From: Allacma fusca
Taxonomy: Eukaryota; Arthropoda; Collembola; Symphypleona; Sminthuridae
Reading direction: 5' to 3'
Length of the DNA stretch: 64,000 bases
Assembly (NCBI GenBank): GCA_947179485.1
Contig: OX359245.1
Location: 70,915,067 to 70,979,066, forward strand
Part shown: positions 48,598 through 57,734 of the stretch, piece after piece
Numbering within the stretch: the stretch's first letter is position 1
How the letters are laid out: each line of letters starts with the position of its first letter
The notes under the pieces: model-generated
Seen by the model: the letters and a program-made list of their open reading frames with translations, nothing else
The model's database searches: none
What the model was told of the DNA's origin: nothing
Position numbers and translations under genes: made by a program

Positions 48598-49645
48598 GAA
48601 GAAGAGGGGACAATTGAAAAACGTGATGAGTTGGGTTGAACTGAAGTCGCAGCCTCACGCTACACGTCTCCAAATCCGGCTCGGCCGCCCAGAACTCTCG
48701 GACGTTTTTCGGGTCGAATGCTCTTACTCTGGCTTCATCATCCGCAAAATACGGTAAGGGGTCGGAATCCTTCTTCCCGCATCGCTTGTGCTGATCAATT
48801 TGGATAAGAATTTTCTCAGCAAACTCGGATATTTGCTTTGCTTCGTAGTCCGAGAATTTAATCCGCTGCATGGATTTTAAAGTCTTTTTTCCAATATGCA
48901 GATACAAACATCTGCCTCCTTCATTGTAGACCTTTCTGCCAAAGTACTGCTCATCCTCGTCAAGCTACGCCAAAGTGAACAAGAAAAGCATTTTAATAAT
49001 AATATCTACTCGGTCATTGTTTGTAGCTTCCTAAATTTAGAGCATGTTCATTAATGTCCCTTATTATTAATAATGCTCATTAATGCTCTTTAATTTTTGA
49101 GCATGCTCAATAATGCTCCTTATTTTAGAGCATGCTCAGTAATGCTCCTTAATTTAAGAACATGCTCATTAATGCTCCCTAATTTCATATGACCCTTAGT
49201 AATAGTCATTTATCATCAAGAGCATTTTGGAAACAAATGGTGCGTAAAACATTGTCACGTAATGATATAGGCTTACGACAAAAACGTGGGTGGCAGTCCA
49301 AAAGTCATCGTCATTTGGAGAAAGCTTCTTGCTCGTGGTCACCTTATGTGGTTTTGGAGTGGCCAATGGATCGAATTTCCTGAGCTTCACTTTGCGAATA
49401 TGCTTTGGAGTTGATCCATGGTCCGGGGATAAACTTCCCCACGCAGCTTTAAATTTAAAAAAATAAAAAAAAATCGTGTTATTAAATTTATTTCATATCA
49501 TTTTTTACCTATATCACCACTATTAATTCAAAATCAAATCAGGTACAAAATATAATTAAATAAAGATGTACAGACCTTTCTTGGAGGTTTCGGCCATACC
49601 GCTGTCTTGGCTGCTACCACTTGGCCTTTTCTTAGATTCGCTCAT
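48539..49645 (-). CDS. Unknown three-exon gene in the virus-like cluster
   Basis: The start ATG is at 49645. Exons are 49645-49576, 49446-49277 and 48964-48539, with donors gtctgt and gtaagc and phases 1 and 0; about 221 residues. The N-terminus is Ser/Lys-rich, followed by a basic stretch (KHIRKVKLRKFDPL), then YFGRKVYNEGGRCLYLHIG and SDYEAKQISEFAEK. The beta-rich piece followed by a helix could suit a nucleic-acid-binding protein, but I do not recognise the family. Its second intron contains a block of GAGCATGCTC repeats. Its 3' end overlaps the convergent plus-strand gene. Confidence 0.5.
49035..49190. repeat. GAGCATGCTC repeat block 2
   Basis: About five degenerate units (GAGCATGCTCAATAATGCTCCTT type, about 28-30 bases) of the same family as 46707-46985, located in an intron of the minus-strand gene. 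Confidence 0.75.
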
Positions 49646-50001
49646 TATTTTCGTGTATGGTTTTCGGACGCAGCAGTTTCCAACCGAATTTTTCACCTGG
49701 TATGCTTTCAACGTATATGATAGGAAATTGTGATTACCACTGTGATGCTCCGTAAATTGGAAAGTGTAGTCAAATTTTGAACCAAAGAATGTCTTATATC
49801 CGAGCAGCGGTGGTTGTTATTGTGACGACAACAGGGATTTCCTCCCAGCGTCTGCTTCAACCCGGTCCTCTTAAACCTTTAATAATTTTACTTGATTAAA
49901 ATGCATTTTCACCTTGCTGTAACATTGCACTAACCATTCAGTAAAGTCCACCGTAACCACTGTCGCTTTTGTGTGTACAATCATCGAGGTTATTCTCAAC
50001 A

Positions 50002-51766
50002 ATGGCCCAAAGCTCAACCGACCCATTAAGTAAAGACTGTTTCGAAAAATGGAGACAACAATTTTTTGAAAGTTCAGCGCGGAGAAAAATTAAGAAGCCC
50101 GATATTAATTTTGAAGATTTGACTGCACAACAAAGACAAGTGGTGAAGTTGGTAGAGAGACAACTTGCGAAATCAATTGGAGAAATGTTAAACGAGCCCT
50201 TTCGTGCAATTCTAGTTTCCCAGGCTGGAAGTGGGAAGTCAACGGTATTGAGCCACATCAAATATTTAATGGAGCTGAAGAAAAGAAAAGACCCGGGATT
50301 TGATTACAGGCTTGTCGTCCTTACTGGAACTTGTGCCTTTCACCTTCGAATCTCTACCGTGCATAGTGCCTTTAAAATCCCTCCAAAGTTTAAAGACGAC
50401 TATTTCAAAAAAAACGGGCAGGCATTGACAGAGAAAGTGGCTGCTGAACTTAAAAAAGTTCAATGGATTGTATTTGATGAAATTAGCCTAGTGTCACTTC
50501 GACTGTTTCACACTGTTGATTTAATTATGCGATGTGCGGACCCGGAATTTGGTCATGTGCCTTTCGCTTCTCGATCACTCATTCTTTGCGGAGACCCTTT
50601 ACAGGCAAGTTTATTATATTCATTTTCCATTAGTTATATCATTGTTCTGGGTAGTTTCTAGACTAGGCCAGTTTGGGTTGTCAACGCTTACAAGGTCCAC
50701 TACATACCAGGTAAATTGACTTTGATCAACAATTTCAGCCCCTAACCGTGGCTGATTTTCCAATGTTCCAAAAAATCTCCGAGGAGGCAAAGAGCCCGTT
50801 TTATGAGACGTCTCAGGCATACATGGAAATTGACAGGGTCTTCCGACTAACGAAATCATTGCGTCAATCCGGGGACAGTGAAGAGCACAAAATGTTTCGC
50901 AACTTTCTGCTCAGATTGAGGTATAATTGCACTGTGCGAGAGGACGTTGACTATGTGCGTGCTCGACTGAAAAACAATCTCACCGAGTACGAACGGGGGA
51001 TGTTTGATAACGCTTTGCACGTCTTCACTTGGAAACGAGAAGTTCGAGCACATAATAGGTAATACGTTTCAAAACTAGGAAAAAATGTAACAGCGGGATT
51101 ATTTTCAGGTGCATGCTTGCAAACGTTAATTTTTGATAATTCTGTAGAAAGATGCTCAGCAAGCAATTCAAAGAGGATGAAATAATTCATATATCAAACG
51201 GGACTCAGCCACTGTGCATTGCAATTTCTGCTCCAATTGTTATCACAAAAAATTTAGCAACAGAGTTGGGAATCACCAACGGTTCTAGGGGTTACGTGAA
51301 AGATGTAATATTCACAGCTGAAGATCAGCCCGGTGTTTACCCACGTAAAGTGAAATGTGTAATAGCCGACATCCCGCATTATTTGGGTAGGAAATGGATG
51401 ACTGATCGTGGATCTGGATTTCCCATATTCAGATATGCAGAGAGTGTGTTTTGTCACGATACTAATGATTATGTGGGCGTGAACGTGTTCCCGATCCAAC
51501 TTTGCTATGGAATCACCAAGCATAAAATACAGGGGCTCACTCTGGACAAACTGGCCGTGCATTTGGGTGAAAAAGAGGTTTGGGCAAAGATGGATTATCT
51601 ATGCTTCTCTCGAGTAAATCAACTCAATCAGATTATGATAACTGATAAATGTATTGCCGACGATCGATTTACAACAAAATCCAAAGAAATTATTAATGCG
51701 ACTGAACGACAAAAGTTTGAAATGATTCGTTTGAGAAAGTTGTGGCAAAAACAAAATGCATTTTAA
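50002..51766 (+). CDS. Pif1-like superfamily 1 DNA helicase, 3 exons
   Basis: Exons are 50002-50604, 50739-51058 and 51148-51766; about 513 residues, with no disabling change seen. Motifs in order: the Q-like TAQQRQVVKLVE; Walker A SQAGSGKST; Walker B FDEIS; motif III CGDPLQ; SAPIVITKNL; and the C-terminal ITKHKIQGLTLD, typical of Pif1/RecD-type 5'-3' helicases. The first intron uses a GC-AG pair (CAG|gcaagt), the only join that keeps the frame. Pif1-family helicases unwind DNA during replication and are found in hosts, Helitrons and several large DNA viruses or virus-like elements. Here it neighbours a protein-primed-type polymerase, on the opposite strand. It is the best-preserved gene of the cluster. 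Confidence 0.88.
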
Positions 51767-51940
51767 TACTTTTTAGACTTATTTGATTTTACAGGAGTAT
51801 GTCAATGATTAAACTACAGTAAGTATTTATTTATTAAAATTAATGCTATTATTTAGACTACCACAAATACTTGTTAATGGTTATGTAAACTTGAAATAAA
51901 TACATGTGTATACAAACATAGAATTTCTGCCGGCCGAATA

Positions 51941-53368
51941 TTATTTCGGTTGCCCGTAGCCATATGGAACACTATAGTTTAAATCGTTTGCAGCTGGAAA
52001 GACTCTAGCCAAATTTACACGATTGTTAAAAACAACTCCTTCCTCAAGAACAATGCTTAACTTTTTATTTACACAACGGACTTGGTCCAGCTTGAAACTG
52101 CCACCATGTATTTTTAAGATTGCGTCTTTGTAAGTTTCGTGAGTAAACTGAGAGGATATTTCCTTTGACACAGATTTGCATTGCAACAACTTGTGCTGAC
52201 CAGTGAATGTGGACACCGAAATCTCCTTAGCTCTGATTGCAATTAATTCACCGATGCAAAGGCTTTCAATTTTTAGCTTGCCACCAATCTGTTTCCTACC
52301 ATTTCGCAAGTCGGGGTACCGGTCTGCGAATAACTTGAATAGCAAGTGACTCTCGGGCAACTTGGACAAATCAAATAAGTGATGATGTTTTGCAATTGTC
52401 TCTAGAAAGGAAAATTCCGAATTGCAAAATATTTCTAAGTAATAGCCATCAGTGTCAATATATTTGAGACGGCAATCACAAATGTTTTTCATTTGTTGAT
52501 AGTATGAGTGATAGAGAACTAGTTTGCTAAGTTCTAATATTGAAAATCCTACGATTTGGACTTGGTTACCTGTTACATTTTTTCCACCAGTTGTGAATAT
52601 ACTACAGAACGGAGAGATTGCCTCGTAATCTTTGCAGTGCGAAGAAGCAACTAACCTGTGACAATGGGCCCTGCTACAGCAAAATGTAATTTTATTACTA
52701 AAATTATTGGCAGAGACAAGCTTGCCCGAAAGATTGTTGCCAAAGCTTTTTGCCTGGTTGCTGGCAATTGAGCTGGTCGCTGTCCTTCTTTGCTCTAGCA
52801 CAAAATCAATGTATGTTTCGAATAAATTGGTCGGTGTAAATTTTATACCCCTATGTATTTTCCTAATTTGCATGCCAAACGAAATGAAATAACGTAAAAG
52901 TCTGCCGTGTACCAAATACCTGGTCTTATCGTAACAGGTTCCCAATAGCTTCTTCTCTGATGACTGCCAAACAGGTTTGTAGTCATTGTTTCCCGACTCC
53001 AGGTATGATACAAATAAATGTTCAAATGCTAGAGGAAGGTCTGATGTGTCATTATGCAGCTCCTTGTTGTATGACAAGTCTACCTCGAGAATGTAATCAG
53101 TGTCCCTTTGTTCCTCTTCCATCGTTATTTCCCTCCAACTCTTCTTGGACGGGAACGTTAATGAATCTAATTCTTGCCTGGTCATCCACAAATAATTACT
53201 TGTGGGAAACGAGAAATACTTCATAGTGTACGGGTACATCGAGTTTATGTCAAAATGAGCTATGAAAGAGCGCCTCGAGCTAGGGTCATAAGAGCCATGA
53301 TGGACGTTCCATAAATTGTTGGCTCTGGTAATTTGTGTCCCACTATAACAAATGCCAAATAGGTACAT
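51941..53368 (-). CDS. Family B DNA polymerase, polymerase domain (Polinton/adintovirus-like)
   Basis: This 475-codon ORF holds the palm. Motif A is FDINSMYPYTM, motif B is AKSFGNNLSGK and motif C is YIDTDGYYLE. The two metal-binding Asp residues are kept; the usual Ser of the motif C DTDS is Gly. The region before motif A (SGTQITRANNLW) and the block after motif C match protein-primed polymerases of Polintons, adintoviruses and bidnaviruses. The distal KxY motif seems replaced by KEI. It is out of frame with the upstream ORF and overlaps it by 26 bases, at a point where the exonuclease-II/III and linker region (roughly 200 residues) is expected but absent. It would replicate the element's DNA; whether this copy works is doubtful. 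Confidence 0.85.
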   Translation of the reverse strand: MYLFGICYSGTQITRANNLWNVHHGSYDPSSRRSFIAHFDINSMYPYTMKYFSFPTSNYLWMTRQELDSLTFPSKKSWREITMEEEQRDTDYILEVDLSYNKELHNDTSDLPLAFEHLFVSYLESGNNDYKPVWQSSEKKLLGTCYDKTRYLVHGRLLRYFISFGMQIRKIHRGIKFTPTNLFETYIDFVLEQRRTATSSIASNQAKSFGNNLSGKLVSANNFSNKITFCCSRAHCHRLVASSHCKDYEAISPFCSIFTTGGKNVTGNQVQIVGFSILELSKLVLYHSYYQQMKNICDCRLKYIDTDGYYLEIFCNSEFSFLETIAKHHHLFDLSKLPESHLLFKLFADRYPDLRNGRKQIGGKLKIESLCIGELIAIRAKEISVSTFTGQHKLLQCKSVSKEISSQFTHETYKDAILKIHGGSFKLDQVRCVNKKLSIVLEEGVVFNNRVNLARVFPAANDLNYSVPYGYGQPK

Positions 53369-55220
53369 ATACCTTGGACAAAATCTTTAAGTTACAATAC
53401 TGACAAATTATTTTCTCAACTTTGCCACCACCACAAAAGTGGTTGTGATGCATTGTTTTCAAAACCGGTTTGGTGACGCTTCTACCAAAATCCGGTTGGA
53501 AGGCATTCTGCTCCTCTTCTCTTTCATTTGCGTCATCTTCTATCTCTGTCTTGATGTTTGTCAAATTATGCTCGTCATCCCAGGCTTCAAAACTCCAAGA
53601 GGGGAGGGAGACACCCGAAGATGTAGTTATGAATGTGTTTGCTGTTGGTATACTGAGTCTACTGGACTGATCGAGCTGTGAGTTTACTTTGGTATTTTTT
53701 AATGATGTGAATTTCTCCATACTGTCTCTGCGCAAAATAACAAACGAATATCCTTTGATAGTATGCTCATGTTTAATTGAGTTATGATATAAAAATTTCT
53801 GTGACTTATGTACGGTACTGATATGCAAAGGCTCACGTTTATTTACAAATGAAGTATAAATAATGAACGGGAAATGCAAGGTCAGGTCAAGACGATTAAA
53901 TTTTATCGTCGCCCTCACAGGTGGGGTTATCTCTATTGGTTTATTTATCAAAAGTCGCGTGTTAACAAAGCCACCGCCTAACACGACCAACTGTAAATGG
54001 GCATTTGAATTGCTTTCACATTGACTCGTGTGAGCCATATAGGGCATCTGAGTAGAAAAGCACCTTAAGCATCTCTTACACACTAAAGCATTATGTTTAT
54101 TGGGTGTCAGGCGTGCACAAAATTTGTCCAGGTCAAGAATTAACACAAAATGATACCTACTACTGCTGCCGCTGCTATGGTTTTGCGTGGTCTCTTGACG
54201 GATTAAAAAAAGATTCACACTTGATGCATAAACTGCGGAACTCTTGCGTGCAACATACATACGATTTTCTTGATGAGATAACACGTGGACACACACGTTG
54301 TTGTTACTCTCAAAGCGGTCAATACTTTCCGATATGCCTATAATATCTGAACACTCCAATGTTGTCACACCTGTAAAATCTAGCCGGGAGTAATATCGTC
54401 TCCAAGCATTACAATTTTTTAAATTCAAACGCTTGCCCTTTGGCAAAATTGAATTAGCGCGCAATGCATCTTCCCAAAATATTCCAGCAGTAACGCATAC
54501 TTTGAAACACTCCGTCTTCGTCTTAAAATTAATTATACCTCGTGAAATTATTGGCATTTTTAAATACTCTCGTATACGAGCAGATTGAAAGGGGCGATAT
54601 TCGGCAAGTTTTATCTCTAAAGATTTCAAAGACTTCACACGGAAATTACTCCCGTTGGTAATGAATAACGCCTTTTTAGATTCAATGTCCTCGGCGCAAC
54701 CCGTGACAAGTGTTCCAATAGTTTGTAAACTAGACAAAAGGTGGTGGTCACTTTGAAAGAAAAACAAAATAATCTTGGCTCGCACGACTTCTCCCTCCTG
54801 TATTATCAACTGTTCAAGCTCCACACCTAGCTTCATTGAAACCCTTAAATTACCCCGTAACACAAAAATTTGTTCCAAGAGCTTTTTAATACTCTCGTAG
54901 GGAAAGCTAAATGCCTCATCAACCTGTATAACCTCATTTTCAAAATGATAAACGTACGCTGTGATGGCTCCTAGATGGCTCCGGGAAAACTCGCTAAATA
55001 CGGACAGGTCCAAGTTGGCTGCTCTTTCAGCTCCCCCAACCTGGTTATTTGTATGTGGGCACTGATGCTCATCAATGTTGATAAAATATAGTTCGCATGG
55101 TGCACAATAATGACGAGCGTGGACGTGCGCATCATATGGTTCGTACCGACTATCAGAAAATGGGGATGATAATGATGAGGTGTTGGTGGTGGCGTTTGTT
55201 TTTTTTAACCAGAATGCCAC
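53343..55220 (-). CDS. Family B DNA polymerase, N-terminal part with degenerate exonuclease motif I
   Basis: The frame is open for about 625 codons. It has two Cys/His pairs near the start (CAPCELYFINIDEHQC), the zinc-finger-like CKRCLRCFSTQMPYMAHTSQ, then FPFIIYTSFV where related polymerases have the exonuclease I DxE motif; both acidic residues are missing (Ser and Val). The end (CNLKILSK then YVPIWHLL) reaches the strand just before the exonuclease II motif and stops. There is no good ATG at the start (a GTG is the first candidate), so an upstream exon or a frameshift is implied. Together with 53368-51941 it makes one interrupted polymerase gene lacking proofreading elements. Confidence 0.75.
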   Translation of the reverse strand: MAFWLKKTNATTNTSSLSSPFSDSRYEPYDAHVHARHYCAPCELYFINIDEHQCPHTNNQVGGAERAANLDLSVFSEFSRSHLGAITAYVYHFENEVIQVDEAFSFPYESIKKLLEQIFVLRGNLRVSMKLGVELEQLIIQEGEVVRAKIILFFFQSDHHLLSSLQTIGTLVTGCAEDIESKKALFITNGSNFRVKSLKSLEIKLAEYRPFQSARIREYLKMPIISRGIINFKTKTECFKVCVTAGIFWEDALRANSILPKGKRLNLKNCNAWRRYYSRLDFTGVTTLECSDIIGISESIDRFESNNNVCVHVLSHQENRMYVARKSSAVYASSVNLFLIRQETTQNHSSGSSSRYHFVLILDLDKFCARLTPNKHNALVCKRCLRCFSTQMPYMAHTSQCESNSNAHLQLVVLGGGFVNTRLLINKPIEITPPVRATIKFNRLDLTLHFPFIIYTSFVNKREPLHISTVHKSQKFLYHNSIKHEHTIKGYSFVILRRDSMEKFTSLKNTKVNSQLDQSSRLSIPTANTFITTSSGVSLPSWSFEAWDDEHNLTNIKTEIEDDANEREEEQNAFQPDFGRSVTKPVLKTMHHNHFCGGGKVEKIICQYCNLKILSKVYVPIWHLL

Positions 55221-55477
55221 ACATTTAAAAGTTTTCCAAGCGACCTTTCAACGTCGATAATTTCAAAACTTGCTTTGTTAACTGCCATAGAAGCAGCCTT
55301 GGTAAACACATTTTTCAACAGTAGTTCTTGGGCTGAAATATTCACTGAACCAAACCAGTTGTTTGCGAGAAGGATATCAGGATTTTGATCAAAAGAAACA
55401 GGGGGAATAATGACAGAACCCAATGCGGGTTGACACAGGGCGAGAACAGAGGCACAAACAAGTTTTAGCTGGAACAT
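55205..55477 (-). CDS. Small ORF with signal-like N-terminus, unknown
   Basis: About 90 codons, starting MFQLKLVCASVLALC, which is hydrophobic and could be a signal peptide. It ends 16 bases inside the polymerase ORF in another frame. No family is recognised. The very tight packing on the minus strand fits a virus-like gene array. It may alternatively encode the true N-terminus of the polymerase through a frameshift. Confidence 0.45.
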   Translation of the reverse strand: MFQLKLVCASVLALCQPALGSVIIPPVSFDQNPDILLANNWFGSVNISAQELLLKNVFTKAASMAVNKASFEIIDVERSLGKLLNVWHSG

Positions 55478-55555
55478 TTCAAAATAAAATTTAATGGTGC
55501 TTGAGGATTGCTTGGGTCAAGGTAAAAAGTCATACTGACGTGATAGTCGAACCAC

Positions 55556-55724
55556 ACTACCATTTTGTCCTTTTATTCTTAATGGAATTGGTACGAGCAC
55601 GATTGATTTTACCACGTGGCAAATTTTTGGCAATCTTTGCAACAATAGGTTTGCGTAATTGTCGTTGTTGTTTTCTTTTCCTTGGATGAGATTTTCTCTT
55701 TATGTTTTGAGTGAGTGACGACTC
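55556..55724 (-). CDS. Basic C-terminal extension behind a stop codon
   Basis: Directly after the TAA of the 156-codon ORF, the same frame stays open for about 54 codons and is extremely basic (KSHPRKRKQQRQLRKPIVA, then LPRGKINRARTN). It has no ATG. It is either the tail of the upstream ORF cut off by a stop mutation, or translated by readthrough. Small Arg/Lys-rich proteins of this kind package DNA in some DNA viruses; that role here is inference. Confidence 0.4.
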
Positions 55725-56195
55725 TTATATGGGTTTCCACTGTGCTATTGAGTTTCTTGCAGATGTGTTTCTATCTCCCAGAGAGTTGGGACTGCTTCCA
55801 GCAACAGCGTGTGCAGGAGAGTGATGGGAGAGAGAGTGTTCCTGTTGAAGTGCCAGTTCCTGCACCCCCTTTGTGTACTTATCTTGTGTTTGTGTTCCCG
55901 TTGAGGAGCCAACTTTCCCACCGCCACCAACAATACCACTGCGACCACCGTCTTGCTCAACGTTATCTGGCACTACAACAGATACGTGCCCGCTATCCAC
56001 AGACACAGGTTCTTCCTCTTGTTCGTCGTGGGCGTCCAACAACAATTGATCTTGCTTACCCTTTACACCCACAGCCGATGAAGCTTTAGCCCTCTTTTTT
56101 ACTTGGTCCTTGTTGTAGCAATCCATAAGTTTATAATAAAGTTCAGGTGGCATTACTTTGTAAACGTTTAGAGCCAGTGATCTGTTTACTTCCAT
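55725..56195 (-). CDS. Unknown 156-residue ORF of the virus-like cluster
   Basis: Starts at ATG 56195, three bases after the stop of the preceding ORF. The N-terminus is structured-looking (LNVYKVMPPELYYKLMDCYN), followed by a Lys patch and a long low-complexity Gly/Ser/Gln/His-rich tail. It ends at TAA, after which the frame continues into a basic segment (see 55724-55556). No family is recognised. Confidence 0.5.
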   Translation of the reverse strand: MEVNRSLALNVYKVMPPELYYKLMDCYNKDQVKKRAKASSAVGVKGKQDQLLLDAHDEQEEEPVSVDSGHVSVVVPDNVEQDGGRSGIVGGGGKVGSSTGTQTQDKYTKGVQELALQQEHSLSHHSPAHAVAGSSPNSLGDRNTSARNSIAQWKPI

Positions 56196-56198
56196 TGT

Positions 56199-56600
56199 TC
56201 AAGGAAAATGTAGCAGGCACTCGGTGTGTATTATGCAGTGAAATACGACAGCCAGGACAGATTTAACTAGTTTCTCTTCGGCTTTAAAAATTCTCTTGAG
56301 ACGTATGTGGCCTGGTCCGTTTTCGTTGCACAGACTACCACTACCACCGCTACCGTTATTACTGCAGAGTGAATGTAATTGTTTGCAAATTTTTCTGGAA
56401 ACCGCTTTGGCCCCCTTTTTGGTAATAACTGTAAGGTGCTTAGTACAATAAAATGAATGCAGATTGCAAAATGATTCGCACAATGCGAGTAATGATTCAA
56501 TAGATGACCGTTCAATTAAGTTCTTGTACTCTTTGCTGCGGGATTGTAACAGAGTGTATAAATTTTCGCACTCTGACTCTAATCTCGTCTCTATGGTCAT
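56199..56600 (-). CDS. Unknown 133-residue ORF of the virus-like cluster
   Basis: ATG at 56600, 24 bases after the ATPase stop. The first half is predicted helical (SECENLYTLLQSRSKEYKNL). The middle is Cys-rich, and a Gly/Ser run is followed by a basic segment (HIRLKRIFKAEEKLVK). No homologue is recognised. It forms part of the tandem minus-strand array ATPase - this ORF - 55725-56195. Confidence 0.45.
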   Translation of the reverse strand: MTIETRLESECENLYTLLQSRSKEYKNLIERSSIESLLALCESFCNLHSFYCTKHLTVITKKGAKAVSRKICKQLHSLCSNNGSGGSGSLCNENGPGHIRLKRIFKAEEKLVKSVLAVVFHCIIHTECLLHFP

Positions 56601-56623
56601 GACAATTGAAGAAATCAAACTAC

Positions 56624-57131
56624 TTATTTTGGTCCATACTCTTCTGTATTATCTGCAAGAAATATACTGTTGCGAGCGAAAAGTTTATAACGTCTATGCA
56701 ATGGGTGGAAATTTAAGACCAAATATCCAAAATCTCGCGAGCTCAACGCTCTCTCATATGCGGCCTTAATAAATGCACTGTTATCAGGACACACTTGATT
56801 TGCTATATACCTGATTATACGTTTATCCCTGTTAAATGGGAACAATAAAAGTATTTGCGTATTGAGCACTGCTTCTCGTATAGTCGGTACAAATGGCTGC
56901 TGCAAAATGACTGCAACACAAACTTTCATGTGGTGACTTATTTTTGTAAACAGATTGTTAATCAATTCGGTAAGTTCACAGCGTTTCTTCAAGGCAGACA
57001 GCTGGTCATCAATCACGACAAACGATTTTTCAACAATCTGAGACTCAGATAGAGTTGTCACAAACGATACGTCTGGATCGTTAAGCTTAAAATCCGTAAA
57101 TTCCTCCTGAAACAAAAAAACTCCAGAAATT
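56624..57131 (-). CDS. A32/FtsK-like genome-packaging ATPase segment, no P-loop visible
   Basis: The exon starts at an acceptor (ttttccag) and ends at TAA. Walker B is clear (FVVIDDQL). It is followed by LFTKISHHMKVCVAVILQQ, corresponding to the helix and sensor segment of Polinton/adintovirus packaging ATPases, and then by ILLLFPFNRDKRIIRYIANQ and GYLVLNFHP, also as in that family. The Walker A half, which should lie about 60 residues earlier, is absent from this exon and from the next open exon upstream (57495-57251). The protein would pump DNA into a capsid; as it stands it lacks the nucleotide-binding loop. Confidence 0.75.
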
Positions 57132-57250
57132 CTGGAAAACAAATATAATTTGTAAGTGCTGTTATTTTGTTGAGCTCATTTATATTTTGTCCCAAAAATG
57201 CCCAAACGAATTTTATTTTATATTTTTATTCTGAATCTACTTTACTGTAC

Positions 57251-57495
57251 CTTAGAAAGCAATTGTTGGTACAATCCAGAGTCCCATGTTCAGGACTTTC
57301 ACAGTTCATACATTTGCTGTCAATGTTAACCATAATCCCATTCCTCACTCTGGGGTACCCCAAAAGTGGGTCTTGTGGCAAGTCAGCAAACACATTGTTT
57401 AATCCTTCGATGACAGTACCTTGAGCATTAACCAATTCCGTTAGACCTTTCACTTCCTCTTGAAGTCTTTCATTTTGAAAAGTCAATTTGGCCAT
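57251..57495 (-). CDS. Exon with leucine-rich coiled coil and CCHC zinc knuckle
   Basis: ATG at 57495, donor CTAAG|gtacag at 57251. Its phase matches the ATPase acceptor at 57131, so the two could be one transcript. The first 35 or so residues look like a coiled coil (NERLQEEVKGLTELVNAQG). The end carries CMNCESPEHGTLDC, an exact C-x2-C-x4-H-x4-C zinc knuckle as in retroviral nucleocapsid-type proteins. This is not what normally precedes a packaging ATPase, so it may be a separate gene or an acquired exon. Confidence 0.45.
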
Positions 57496-57591
57496 TTAGC
57501 TGTGATTTTGTCGACTTCATCATCATCCCTTACATCCAAATACAAAGGTACTTCAGAATTTAGGGGTACCCCGTGTCTGCATACCGGACAT
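57483..57591 (-). CDS. Terminal exon fragment with CPVCR motif
   Basis: After an acceptor (tatattag) the frame reads CPVCRHGVPLNSEVPLYLDV and then an acidic stretch to TGA at 57485-57483, overlapping the start of the next ORF by 13 bases. CPVCR is typical of the second half of a RING finger, but the first half was not found. It may lie beyond the transposon at 57735-59228. Confidence 0.3.
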
Positions 57592-57734
57592 CTAATATAA
57601 AACAAAATTTTGTCGTGTTAAAATAACAACCCGAAGAATAGAACCCGTTAAACAAAAATAAGTAAATTACACGCAGTAATTTACACTTAATTATTGCCAC
57701 TTCAAAATAGTATTATTGATAACACCGTTTAGAG

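Noticed and set aside
53343-53395. A 30-base intron joining the two polymerase ORFs
   Set aside because: A gtatat...ttatag segment exists, but it is too short for an animal intron and its removal does not bring the ORFs into one frame. A deletion or frame break is more likely.
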